Shown here: positions 10,344 through 21,415 of the stretch, piece after piece | How positions within the stretch are numbered: position 1 is the stretch's first letter | Layout of the letters: each line of letters begins with the position of its first letter | NCBI GenBank assembly: GCA_030770425.1 | Contig: JASJFT010000023.1 | Location: forward strand, 62,001 to 126,000 | DNA from: Darksidea phi | Taxonomy: Eukaryota > Ascomycota > Dothideomycetes > Pleosporales > Lentitheciaceae | Length of the DNA: 64,000 nt | Reading direction: 5' to 3' | Notes under the pieces: model-generated | Told to the model about the DNA's origin: nothing | The model's input: the letters and a program-made list of their open reading frames with translations, nothing else | Database searches by the model: none | Program-made: the position numbers and the translations under genes

Positions 10344-12924
10344 TTGCTCCGCTTCGGCGTCCTTAGCCTCAGAATGTGCATGAGTAACGACGGAGTTTAT
10401 GGGCAGAGTCCTTTCTAATAGACGCGCGATACCACGTCATGAAATTTTCATGAGCGCTGCGATGGGATACGGGTGCATAGCGTGCGAAAATTGTTGATGG
10501 CATAAGCATTGGAGTCGGAACTTTTTTTTCGTTCGGAGGTATGGGTAGGTGGACGATCTTTTGCCGGGCACCTTCAGGCTGATCTTATCTGGCTTGTAGC
10601 TGTACCTAGCTGGGTCCTCCTAGGACAATATCGTACCGAAACTTTTATGATGATATGAGGGGTTTTTGCTTGATGTGATGTGATGTGATGTAGCTTTTGC
10701 TTGTTTCCTCGATGGAGCTATTTTGTGAGCTTGGTCTTCCCAAGAGATCTGTCTGTCAGTCTTTTGATATCGTAGTTGGGACTTTCCTTCATTCGGTTGA
10801 CTTGCAACATCCGCGCTGTTGATCCCCTAATCCACGTCCATCAAAGAGACTCTTGTATATGCTCTAACGCTGGGAGTACGGAGTCGGCAGAGCTCATCCA
10901 GAGGGGCGTTGGTACATGTTACTAACGCCCCTGTGGATTGGTTTTACCGAAGTATATACATGTCTGGGCGTGGGTGTAATGATTTTCCTCGGGATATAGG
11001 CGTAGTTACCCTCGAATGCAGGGAGCTCCATTTGATGCGTATAGCTGACAATTTATGTTCTGGGAAGTTTACTCGAGAATAGAATAGAGCGACGCTGCAA
11101 TGAGTGGTGGATGGAGATGTCTTCCCCCGTTGTCAAGGAAGGAAATTACGGCGTTTTTCTCGTAGCACTGGGTTAAAGTTGTACCCAATCCAAGGTAAGA
11201 ATGGCCATACCGCACAACTATCTATCTCCCACGGAGAAACCACGCAACAGATTTCCTCCCCTCCAGCGCATTTCTAGAGCCGTGTGCATAATAGTCAGTC
11301 GGCTTGATAAGATAAAGTGAGGGGAGAGTAGTAAGGATACTGCGCAGAGTGAACTAGAGAGCGCTGCAGTAGCATTTCTTAGCAGAACTCAACGCCGTTT
11401 TAATCGTTTAGTATATTGTTGGGTTTTACTTGCTTGGGTCTGCTCGTAAATTACAGGAGGTCGCTTTAATGGATGCGGGGAGTTGGTACTTGTTGTCGTG
11501 CGTGTGGATTTAGATTGTGCTCGTACCTAGTTGTATAGATTGTGCAGGTAAGGATACGCAGGTGGATAGGGTTGGAGAGGTTGTGCTGTATGTATGTCTA
11601 TGGGCTTTTCTGCATTTTACTCGCGGGAAAGGTGGGAGATTATTTTGTGTATGGGGCAAAGAGGGGTTTGATTGCAAGGCGTCTCAATAAAAAGCGTGTC
11701 GTGCTTTAGTCTCATAAAGAGGGTGATTACGGCTGATGCTTGTATTACAATTCCGCTGCCTTCATGTCAATTGTAGCTCTCGACTATGAAGTCTTTGCCG
11801 TTTGTCGGTCTCTCCTTGACAGTCCTGACAGTCTGAACTGCGTCTGTAACATAACAGGCTGGTAAGAGCCTAACTCTAAAATTTTATGGGCCATACGTAG
11901 CAAGGAGCAAGAAGGCTGCCTTGAGCGACTCGAGAATATTGATTGCATCGACGCTTAAGCTATAATGCTGCAATCAAACGGCGTGGAATTGTTTTCGGTT
12001 GCCGCTATTTCGATACTATGATCTCGGCGCTACCACCAACCTACACAAACCTACGAGTAGATATACTCTCCCCCTGCAAACCGACACTCGCATATCCTAT
12101 AAGCGTCAAGCAGATCAAAGCATCTGCCGCAAATTGGAGCGTGGGTGGTTCATACAACACAAGCTTGAGAAAACTCGGGAGTGATTAATGCAGATCGTGA
12201 GAAAAGTTCTACAAGCAAGGTCCCATATAATATTGTTTGAGTGGGAAGTTTGGTTCAGAGTGTAAGATCCAATGGAGGGTTCTGATGGTGTCCCTTGTTA
12301 CAGCTTCAAATCTCTTGAAAGCGACATTGGTTTTCTGTACGGTGTTTCCATCTGTCTCGGACAGGAAGCAATGAAGGCCATGGGGTGGCTCTCAGGAAGT
12401 GAAATGGGGTGCTGTAAGCGTGCGATCGGATGGAGAAGGCTATTGTTCATTTTCGAGCGGGGCGGTAGAAAAGACACTAAAGGGCGAGAGATATGCTGTG
12501 TTATGAAGCAGTCGTTGCGATCAGTTGTGCGCATCTCGAATGAGAATTGATGTACCCTGAACAGTGCCTTGAGCTAGTTTCGAAATAGCCCGGAAGTCCT
12601 CAAAGGAAGACTAGATACTTGCTGCGTTTGTTATGAAGAGTATGTCCTCTAAGAGGCCGAGAACTTTCTCGGCTTGCGTGAACGCACAAGATTGGTAATT
12701 CTCATACCAAGGGCGCTGGCGGTGAAGTGCCCAACGGAACACGCGCCCTCTGACTACCTCCCTGAGCGACGCTGCCATTCCTTAGCCCAAAGTCCACACC
12801 GCGAGTCCACTCACGTTTTCGCACGCGCAGAACAGCACCGCACACCCACACCATCTACTCCAGCTGAGGCTGCGAATCGCCGCACCGAGACACCCACCTC
12901 ACCGACCCATCATCGAACAACGAC
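10344..12924. other. 2.6-kb gene-free region
   Basis: It holds 3' sequence of the Tps3-like gene and then AT-moderate spacer with only short chance frames (the longest, 12272-12550, has 92 codons and no domain). The only repeat I noticed is the short TGATG array at 10671. No transfer RNA or transposon was recognised. Confidence 0.5.
10671..10692. repeat. TGATG microsatellite
   Basis: Four perfect copies of the pentamer TGATG followed by a partial copy, in the 3' flank of the Tps3-like gene. Confidence 0.85.
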
Positions 12925-13389
12925 ATGGCGAATCCGCAAAACGAGCCGGCTAATGCTGATAGCGACGCCACCGCTACTTCCGCCGCTTCTCCTTCCGCCG
13001 CCCCTGCTTCGACCGAAGATTCCCCCATGACACAGCGCGAGTGGGACGAATTGCCAGAGGCTGAACAGCGGCGTCTGATAGAGGAGAATTGGGCCCAGTT
13101 GGAGGAGAAAGAGGCCCAGTTGAAGGAGAAAGAGGTCCAGTTGAAGGAGACAGTGGCGCAGTTGAAGGAAATCGAGACGCAGTTGAAGAAGAATCAGGCT
13201 CAGTTGGAGGAGGCGTATATGAGGGAGGTGCTTCGGCGTAGGATCGAGGAGAGGCAGGCGCTGCTGGAGCATCTTGATCGTGAGGTGGAGGAGGCGTGGG
13301 CCGCGTTGAGACGGAACGTGGCCCAGATTCTGTACTGCATGGTCGAGTCCGCGCTCGTTGCCATGAGGGCTTTGAGACTTGAGGATTAG
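12925..13389 (+). CDS. Small coiled-coil protein with exact heptad repeats
   Basis: A single exon of 154 residues. Residues 1-35 are Ala/Ser/Asn-rich. Residues 36-140 are strongly helical, with six consecutive seven-residue units beginning Gln-Leu (QLEEKEA, QLKEKEV, QLKETVA, QLKEIET, QLKKNQA, QLEEAYM), a textbook parallel coiled coil. The end (ILYCMVESALVAMRAL) is more hydrophobic. The heptads correspond to a 21-bp DNA repeat. Similar low-complexity coiled-coil proteins are common in fungi and have no assigned function. It is isolated in a gene-poor stretch, so expression is unproven, although the frame-preserving repeat supports coding. Confidence 0.6.
   Translation: MANPQNEPANADSDATATSAASPSAAPASTEDSPMTQREWDELPEAEQRRLIEENWAQLEEKEAQLKEKEVQLKETVAQLKEIETQLKKNQAQLEEAYMREVLRRRIEERQALLEHLDREVEEAWAALRRNVAQILYCMVESALVAMRALRLED
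13096..13221 (+). repeat. 21-bp coding repeat, six units
   Basis: Six units beginning CAGTTG(A/G)A, each 21 bases, encode six heptads of the coiled coil. Units 1-3 are most similar to each other and later units diverge, consistent with slippage followed by substitution. Confidence 0.85.
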
Positions 13390-14330
13390 GGGTCGCCTGC
13401 TCATCAGCTTGGGGAGTGGAGGCGTCGCGGCGAGGCGGAGATGGCGGGAGTTACGCGGTATGGTGCGTTGAGGCACGTCTGGATACTCTTTCCAACCCTT
13501 GAAAGCGAGGGTATAGATAGGATCCAGGCCTAGTACCACGGGAGAATGAAGACAGTCTCCTCACCAATTGCTCATCTGGATGGATTTCGGAAGTGTGGTG
13601 AAAACTTTCGTGACCGCTTTATACATACTGTGAGATGTCGGCATCCGGCTTAAATAGCGTCGCATTCCTACAATGGCACCGTCTCCCTCCGATAGACTAG
13701 ACATGGACACCCCCCGGAGGAGTTTTACCGACTTTACACTTCCGCCTGCAAGTACCCTCCTTGCAACGGCGCTTTCGATGTAGCTGTGTGTTGTGCTGCA
13801 GGACTTGGCTCATACTGGTAGGTTAGAGAACTAGTTAAGGAAGCCGAGTACTAGGTTTGTGTTCCTCCGCATATTGTGTAGGCACAATCCTCGTGATAGC
13901 CTTTTTAGTATAGCTGTGTGTTGTATCGTGCTTTGGGATGATGTCCGTAGGTCATGAAATACGCTTATGGAACATAACATATGCTGCCTGCCGTCCGCTT
14001 CCTGCGTATGCTGAAGTCGAGGAATCTGAGTCCTGGCTTTACTCGTCCGCATATTGTTCAGACACAATCCTCGTCGCGACGCTTTCCCTCATGCCGATAG
14101 CTTCGCCGTATGCTGTGTGATAATGCCGGCAGATTGCACAATGCCACACATAGAGCATAGCCCTTGCCATCTCCCTTCCCGTATATGCGGCCTTGATGCG
14201 AATGCAAGCATGCCAACCGTCCGCTCGAGCCTACCGACTCAAGCAAGCCGTCAAGCTAGCGTTGAATACCTGTACACCCACACCGTCAATAAGCCAGCCC
14301 TGGGCATACAAAAGCAAAAAGAAGAGAGCA
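13390..14330. other. Spacer with diverged local repeats
   Basis: No gene is recognised. GTAGCTGTGTGTTGT-like strings occur near 13780 and 13911, and the string CCGCATATTG followed by ACACAATCCTCGT occurs near 13867 and 14048, so part of this spacer arose by local duplication that has since diverged. Confidence 0.45.
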
Positions 14331-14640
14331 GCAACCACCCCAAATCCCGCCCACACCCAGACTCGAACCACCCCCCTAAAAAGATGCAAAAAAATAATGC
14401 AGGCTGAGATCGCTCTCAGTGGCTGGTTTGCTTAACCAGCCGGAGTATGGTGTGGTTTGCCTAACCACCCGTTTTGAAGAAAGAACAGCAAATAAATCCA
14501 GGAGCAGTGAGCTGGGCTCGAACCTACCGTTGCTACACCCCACGGTTTTTTTCTCGCGAGAGCGAGAATCTGGTGCTTGCTTTTGTGGCGTATTGCGCAC
14601 TAAGCCACGACGGCTTATAGAACTATGAAAGACCTTCGAG
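14331..14640 (-). other. Candidate tRNA-derived (SINE-like) sequence
   Basis: On the minus strand, an A-box-like GTGGCTTAGTGCGC (near 14600) is followed about 85 bases later by a good B-box, GGTTCGAGCCC (near 14518). A second B-box-like GGTTCGAGTCT lies near 14360. Two hairpins lie between (GGCTGGTT/AACCAGCC near 14425 and a TGGTT/AACCA near 14455). I could not fold a proper acceptor or T arm, so this is not a functional tRNA; a decayed tRNA-derived short interspersed element is one reading. Confidence 0.3.
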
Positions 14641-17600
14641 TTAACGAAAATATATACCCTAAGGAAAAGGTATTTTGAGCCAAGTGTGGGAGAAGGATTT
14701 TGGCGGGAGAGGGGCACATAAGTGAATGTGTAGACTCGCACTGATGGACGGGGGCGAAGGGCGGCTTCACGCATTTCATCAACGCCACCTCACCCACCCC
14801 CCACCTAACTCTCGGCATGCTTATTGCACTTTATCTTGACATCGACGATGCCGTTGCCCTTTGCTTATTCAGGGATCTTGCTCGTCCATGCCATGATGGT
14901 CGCGCCGCCGACTCTGATCTGACCTTCGAGCATTGCGCTCCACGTCCGCCCAGATAGCGCCTCTTCAAGGACTTTGCGAGCTTCCTATTGGGACAGCGTC
15001 AACACCACAACACCGCACCGCACAGATGACAATGCCAGCAAAATCTCCCAGGAGACAGCGGCGGCAATGGTACGGCATTTGGTTAAGCGGCGCTCATGCG
15101 ATAGGCTCCTTTATCCTCAATTTAGACTTCTCGGGTGGGAGGACGGGCATCCTATACACCACGCCACGGCACATACGACGACAGCAGTGCCTGCTTCCTC
15201 ACGGCCATGACCTGGATGGCGACGTCCACTCCAAGATGGGCAGCGCTGAAAGGATCACATCCGTCTCCTTGATGGAGCTCCTCTCGGGCATCCTCTGCTC
15301 TAGGTACCTGACAGGCGATGACGGCAGCGCCGTCTCGCCCATGGCCCCGGGCGCGCAGGTGACTTACGGCCATGGCCATAACGGTAACGGTAAGTCCAGG
15401 GCTGGCGACGCCAAAAGGATACGTCCGCTTTCTTCAGCCTGGGGGTCTCCAGACTTGCGGACAGCTTCTAGTCCGCAGCACCTCGAAGGTAACAACCGCA
15501 GCGCGATCACTCTTACGGCCACAACCTCGACCGTACGGATTCGATCCAGTCGTGGACAGCGCGGGTAGAGTAGTCTCTCCTTCATCTTGACTTCGCCGGG
15601 GCGGGTGGCGCGCATCTTCTAACTAGACGATACAGAGGCGATGGCAATGGACAGCCCCCGCCCTCCATCTTCCTCGACCACGGTCATGGCTTCTCTGAAT
15701 CAATCAACGTACTGCGATTGCGAAGATGACTGCCCACTATCTCGGTCTGGAGGTCTCCGAGGCGAATAGTAGAACGGCCTTCGACTCTTGCGGCATGCAA
15801 CAGCGTTTCCAGCAACATATCTCGGCCTTCGAAGCGCCTTAGTAGTTGCCAACCCCACTCTGTTCCTTAGGGCGGCGCCGAGAGGCATCCCCAAGGAGCC
15901 CGCGAGAAACAGTCGGGAGAGAACGGCGGCCCTGTATCCAAGGCTTCACCAGCATAGCAGCGCGACTTGCAGGCATCCTCGGTCCATGCTGCAACACGGG
16001 CGGCGACGACGGCGCAGAGTCCCACGAACACGAACACTGCCACAGCGACGGTTTCGATAACTCAAGCCGGGAATAGTCATTGTGGATATCACACCTCAAT
16101 TCTTCATCTTGCCCTCTCTAGGGCGGCCGACACGATCACATTGGACTTCCCGGTGTGACTTTAGGCTGCTTCAGCACTTACACCGGATCGATTCACACCA
16201 CCTAGGCCCTGGAAGCAATTGTGCTCCTCTGGCAGCACCAGCGGAGTCCAAAGGCGACCCAAAAGACATGAATGAGAGAGAGGAAAGGCCAACTCCACCC
16301 GAGGCCTCCCTTGAGACGGTAGCGTCAGCCACAGGCTTCCCTAACCACTGACGACACAGCCCCTTTCCTAGATCTTCCCACACCATGTCAATCTCCTAGC
16401 AGTCCACAGATTTGACTGGCAGCGTTATATTGGGCTTTGACGACATCGACTCATGGCACATCTGCAGGAGCAACCTGATCTCTAGCGGACGACTTGCCGT
16501 GCCCACTCCCTTGGCATGAGGAGACTGAATAGCGGATGGTATATATCGTCTAGGAAACCTAGAGATGGAGGCAATCACGCCGACCAACATTCTGCAGGCA
16601 AGCTGTCGAAACGGGATCTTCGACAATGATGCGAGTGCCGGTATACCGTTTTAGACCTTGGAGATACTAGATGAGGACAGGAGATGTTGTAGTCGTGGCC
16701 TCCAATCGCACTGCAGCAATGGACGTCTTACCGGCGATCGAATAATTCGCCATCGGGAACCATTGGAAGATGGCGAGGGTTCACCTTCAACAGGCAACCT
16801 CTCCATGATACCCAGCAGAGATAGGATCGTATCCATCGTGAGAGCGTCCGAAGAATACCAGGCGCATTTCTTGCTCAACATCTAGAATGGCTCTATTCAC
16901 CGAATCCAAGATTCGATCAACGCCACCCGCAGAGGGACCAGACTACCAGACTGCTGCACGGATCACACAGACTCCCCGGGGTTGGTTAAACACTCTTCGA
17001 CACACGAGATTCTGGACTCATTCGCGGTGAAGCGAGAGGAGGAGAAATGTTCCGAATTGAGGTGGTCCAAAAAAAAACCCGCTCCTGGATGGGGAAGGAG
17101 AGGTCGAATCGCCTTCGAGTAGGGGTGATCGTCGAAAATTAAGACCCTTGGGATTCAGCGAGCCGAGTTCATCCAATGGATTTTCCCGTCTCTTGACGAC
17201 CTCGGAACATCGAAATTTTGCAATAGACGAGACAACGTGGACCCAAAGACCTGGTTAATTTGGATACCCATGCGGCGACTTACGACTGTAGGCGGTCATC
17301 GACCAGGGGTGCCACGGACTCAAGTATGCGGACCATGCAGCAGCTTCGGTAGTCCCACACAAGAAAAAAAGCCAGGACCAAGCGTCGACCGCGCTTGGTG
17401 ATCTACACTGCTGCAGGCATAGCAGCGACGTATAATCTCATTACTAGAGCCTGCCTTGTGCTTTCTAACGATCTAGACAGTATCCTGTATGGAGCGCATC
17501 GCACGACCAACCGTTCAGACAAGTTCGCGAGAAAGTGTTCGAAATAGGGATGAGCCGATTGTCATAACCGAAGACAACCAGATCTGGAAGAAACAATAAT

Positions 17601-18021
17601 ATGAAAGATATGGAGAAAGGAGAAAGTCCGAGGCATATACTGATATCCATCAGTGCGTCGTAGGCGCCGCTTTTCCGATCATGTGGCGCGTCGAAAAGTC
17701 CGGATTCGATGAAGATTGCGTTCAGTAACGAATGTTCCGAGTACAAAGCTACACAAGAGCCATTGATGCGAACAGTGGACACAAAGAAATGATGTCCCAG
17801 GTTTCTCCGGATGCCGATATAAGAGAAGATCTACAGGGGTGGAATGCAAGAAGCCTGGCTGCGGAGTCGCTACATAAAACATTCAAAAACGTTTGCGGGC
17901 TCTGTAGCATCAAGCTTTCATCCTGGCTCTTGCTCCACGGGATTGCAGTGGGGCTTTTTCCTTCTCTTCATCCAGTCCAGGGCATCTATCCGGCGGGATA
18001 GCTTGTGGCAATGAAAGTACA
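14641..18021. other. Gene-poor degenerate region
   Basis: There are no convincing genes. Between 14930 and 16150 similar strings recur at irregular spacing: ...ACTTCTCGGG..GGGCATCCT near 15127, 15286 and 15590, and CACGGCCATGG-like strings near 15199, 15364, 15512 and 15676. This suggests an old tandem array that has diverged. Frames of up to 211 codons there change frame between units and show no known domain. From 16.7 to 18.0 kb I see nothing definable. Confidence 0.35.
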
Positions 18022-19491
18022 CTTAACTTCAAACCCTCCGCTTCAAGCACCGCGAAGTGGTTCAGGGTGCGGAACCCATTCCAGAGGGCTTACTGATCGA
18101 GCCAGACATGCCACTTCAGTTTATCTTGACCTAGTGGCAGTGCGAACAGCGAATTTGTTCCTCCCACCAGGGCTGCCTTTATCGGTGTTAAAGACACCTA
18201 GTTTTCGAAGACGTTTCACCATTGATCTTGTCGGAACCGAGGTTCATGATCCGCGATCTTGTCATCGAGAGCAACGGTATAGTCTCGAACCTTGGATGTC
18301 CATGTATTCGCGGTGGCATCAGAGCGAGGCGTGTTATCGGCCTCGCAAATCAGAGCCTTCTCATCCGATGTTGGTTAGAACATCATCTCATCCAGCAAAA
18401 AACTGGACATGATCCGTGTTTGGTCTGAACGAACGATCTCACAAGAAGCCCGGCTGAGACCGGCGATACTCGACCCGACTGAGTGGATTAAAGCACAGAA
18501 CTTTGACACAGGCCATGCCCAGCTAACGGCTACAAACGAGAAGCCGCCAGCTACGGACGGAGGTATTTTCAAGTGAAACCTTAGTCAGCTTCGGGTGGTG
18601 GGGTTCCCAGGCTGTCAGAAAGAGAAGGTCAAAGTTTGGGACCTTGTCGAAACGGCGCCAGCTGGTCAAAAATGAGGGGTGCGCAGGAGCGTACCGATGT
18701 TCGCAAACGAAAGAACAATGCGGGCAACGAAAGCATTCACGTACAGTCCTCTTCGTTGCACACCATGCCGAGCATTCCACCGGGTTTCAGAAAGCGATGG
18801 ATATCTTTCAGAGATTCCTCGTCCGAGAACCAATGGAAGGCCTGCGGGGATTTGTTAGATTCCAAGAGCCAGGGTCTGAGCGCAAGCTTATGGCGGAATT
18901 CTGAGCTTGTGACTGATGGACGGGAAATGGGGAAGCCGGGTGATGCTGCCATGCATACCCAAGACGGGTGCTGCCAATGGTGCCGCGTTCGATTACGCGT
19001 TCGGAAGAGTGGTGAAGAGGAGGCTGGAGGGCGGGAGGGCTAACGTCGACGGCGCCGCCTGTTCCTGCGGTGCGATGCTGGGCGACGTGCCACCAAGCAT
19101 GTCCGGAAGCGGTTGACGAACCATTGTTCGACCTGGCGCAGCGGCCCACAAAAGCAACTCAGCGCCGAGGCCGACGAGCAGACGCAAAGCACGCGCGTAT
19201 ACGTACTTGTGCAGCGAAGACGGCGTCCACACTGCCGCTGTCGGCTGGAATGGCGGTGGAGAGGCCGGGGTGGGGCTCGACGGCGACGATGTTGAACTGC
19301 TCGTCTCTGGCTGCGAGGACTTGTGTGAACCTAGCCATTCCCGCGCCGAGGTCAACGAGGCTGGCGCCGGCGACGCCGCTTACCTCTGCGGCGTCGAGGA
19401 GAATAGCGAGGGATAGGAAGGCCTATGCTTCGTCCTGGAGAGCGGCGTTAGCGAAGCCATGGGAAGGCCCTGTCGCTGGGCTGGGCGGCAT
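18022..19491 (-). pseudogene. Broken class I SAM-dependent methyltransferase
   Basis: Pieces of a fungal class I methyltransferase lie in order on the minus strand. A start region ending HGFANAALQDEA is followed by an in-frame TAG (19423-19425). Then comes the SAM-binding segment LVDLGAGMARFTQVLAARDE..IVAVEPH, then SVDAVFAAQ, a 365-base GT-AG interval (18842-19206), AFHWFSDEESLKDIHRFLKPGGMLGMVCNEED, and after a gap a C-terminal part (NTPRSDATANTW..., HEPRFRQDQW, LFALPLGQDKLKWHVWL) with in-frame TGA, TAG and TAA. The sequence between PHPGL and IPADSGSVDAV is shorter than usual for the family. With these stops I judge it non-functional. The metabolic role of the parent gene is unknown. Confidence 0.7.
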
Positions 19492-21415
19492 GCATGGTTC
19501 CGATGTGCAGAGGCGTACAAGGTGTGGAGGAGCGAGCACGCGTGGCCGGTGCGAGTTCAAGTGCTGTGCATCGTTATCGTCGAAGTCGGAGCGGTTGGTG
19601 GAGCGGTTGGTGGAGCGCTTGCTCGATCCGGAGCAGAGCCGCGATGGCGCCCGGTGCCCTCGGCAAGCCAGCATGTACTGCCGAAAGCGAAGCGGCTCAT
19701 TTTGAAGCATCGAGATGTCGCAGGTACCGGCTACGAGCAGAGCAGGATGCAGGAAAGCAGGCCTGACGTGCAGAGAGGGATGCTGGCAGGCTGGCAGGCT
19801 GGCGCGCTGGGCCCTCGGTCCTGGCTCGTCGGGCAATTGAGCCTGAAGTAAAGCCGGTTCGAAGCACAGAAGGCGATGCTGGGCGGGAGCCGGCGCATGC
19901 TGGCCTGCTTTGGAAGCCCTGTCGGTGGCCACTCAAGGAGGCACGCCGTAGGTGAATTGCTCGGGGCACTGGGGGGCTACAGCCAGCCGTCCATGTCAAG
20001 GCCATGTCGACAGAAGCCCCAGCGGCCAAAGCACCATCGCCGCGGCGCCCGGAGCTGGGCCCAACATGTCACGCCATCTGCGTGTGCAGGGAGGGCCGTA
20101 TGCGTGAGACAGCGTCGAGCGCTGGCTTTCGAAGCAGAGGGCGGCGTGTCTTGACGGGCGTGTCGTGATGCGCTGCGTCTCAGAACAGCCTCGATCAGCG
20201 GGCGCCAGCGAGCGATGGCGTGTGCCTGGATTGGGGACGGGTCGCTATTTCTGGCGCGCCGTGGGTGCCGGGGGTGCACATGTGGCGTCTTGTTGTCGAT
20301 GCTTACCTTGCCCCCATTCTCCCTCCGCTAGCCACGGCCAAGGGGGACGAACTGGGGCCGGCGTGACGACGGATGCATGCGTAGCCCATCAGAAATGCTG
20401 CATCTGCATGCTGCCTCCTGATTCCGCGTGCAGTGGACGACGATACACGGCCACACATCCGGCGTTGCTCGCTCTCTGTTCTCGGTGCTCGGTTCTCTGT
20501 TGTCTGTTTTCTGTTGTCTGCTGTCTGCTGTCTGCTGTCTGTTGTCTGTTGTCTGTCCGGGAGTCGGCGCCTTGCAACAACGCCCACTTGTTCCGTTCCA
20601 GAGGGCATCCGTACAGGCGAGGAGCTCAGAGCGAGGAGCATCATCGGACGGCATACCTCCTGAACATCCCGCTTTGGGCCTTGATCCTGAACTTTTGTGC
20701 GGTCTGTGCTCGACCCTCTCCCTCTCCCTCCACCACCGCGACCAGCTCCTTCACCAGTGCCTCCCGCACCGCAGCCACCTTCCACGCTCTCTCGCTGCCC
20801 TCGTTGCCCTCGCTCGCCACGAGCACCACGTTGGCCACCACCCGCGCCCTCTGTGTCTGGTAAGTCGCCGCACCTGCACTACCCCCTACCCCGGCTTCCC
20901 GAGACGTCGGTTGTGTTGGTGACGACGGCACGCCGCCTCGCCGCCTCGACGGCCCAGCACGCGAGACTCTACCGCCAGCGCTGTCCACCAGGCAATTGCC
21001 CCCCGCGTGCTTGGTGGCTCCTTCTCTGGCCGAAGGGGGCTGTGGCAGCGCGGGCGCGTTGGACAAACACCCCGATCGACATATTGATCCGGCGTGGGAA
21101 CTCCGCAAGCCCAGAGCTCCACCATCGCGCCCTACACACCGCCCAGTCATTCTTACCACGTCTCGGGCAGCCTTTACAGCGACAGAATGCGTCAGCATCC
21201 ATTGCAGACTGCTAACTTGCCATTGTCAGACTAGTCATTCGTTCTCGCATTCCTTCCGTTGGACGCTCCGCACAGCATCACACGCACACGCGCCGGCAAT
21301 ACGACCCCTCTTACCACGCCAACCGCCGTATGCGCTCTATCGATACATTTTCTTAGCCAATTCGGTCTACGGGCGAGTCTAAGTGCTAGCAGCCCCCTGG
21401 ACCGGCCATCACAAC
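19492..21415. other. GC-rich spacer and leader of the gene at 21416
   Basis: GC-rich DNA gives long overlapping frames on several strands without recognisable domains; none is called. It contains a 7-bp minisatellite at 20495 and a small GGTGGAGCGGTT repeat near 19601. The final few hundred bases are pyrimidine-rich and probably the promoter and 5' leader. Confidence 0.45.
20495..20557. repeat. 7-bp minisatellite, nine units
   Basis: Nine consecutive heptamers of the form GTCTGTT or GTCTGCT, with one CTCTGTT and one TTCTGTT variant. Because seven is not a multiple of three, all frames read through it, which creates spurious Leu/Ser/Cys-rich frames. Confidence 0.9.

Noticed and set aside
14933..15568. 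211-codon plus-strand frame
   Set aside because: Falls in a GC-rich region with diverged repeats, composition unlike the real genes and no recognisable domain.
20303..20785. Overlapping frames rich in Ser/Thr/Gln or Leu/Cys on both strands
   Set aside because: Created by the 7-bp minisatellite, which is open in all frames.
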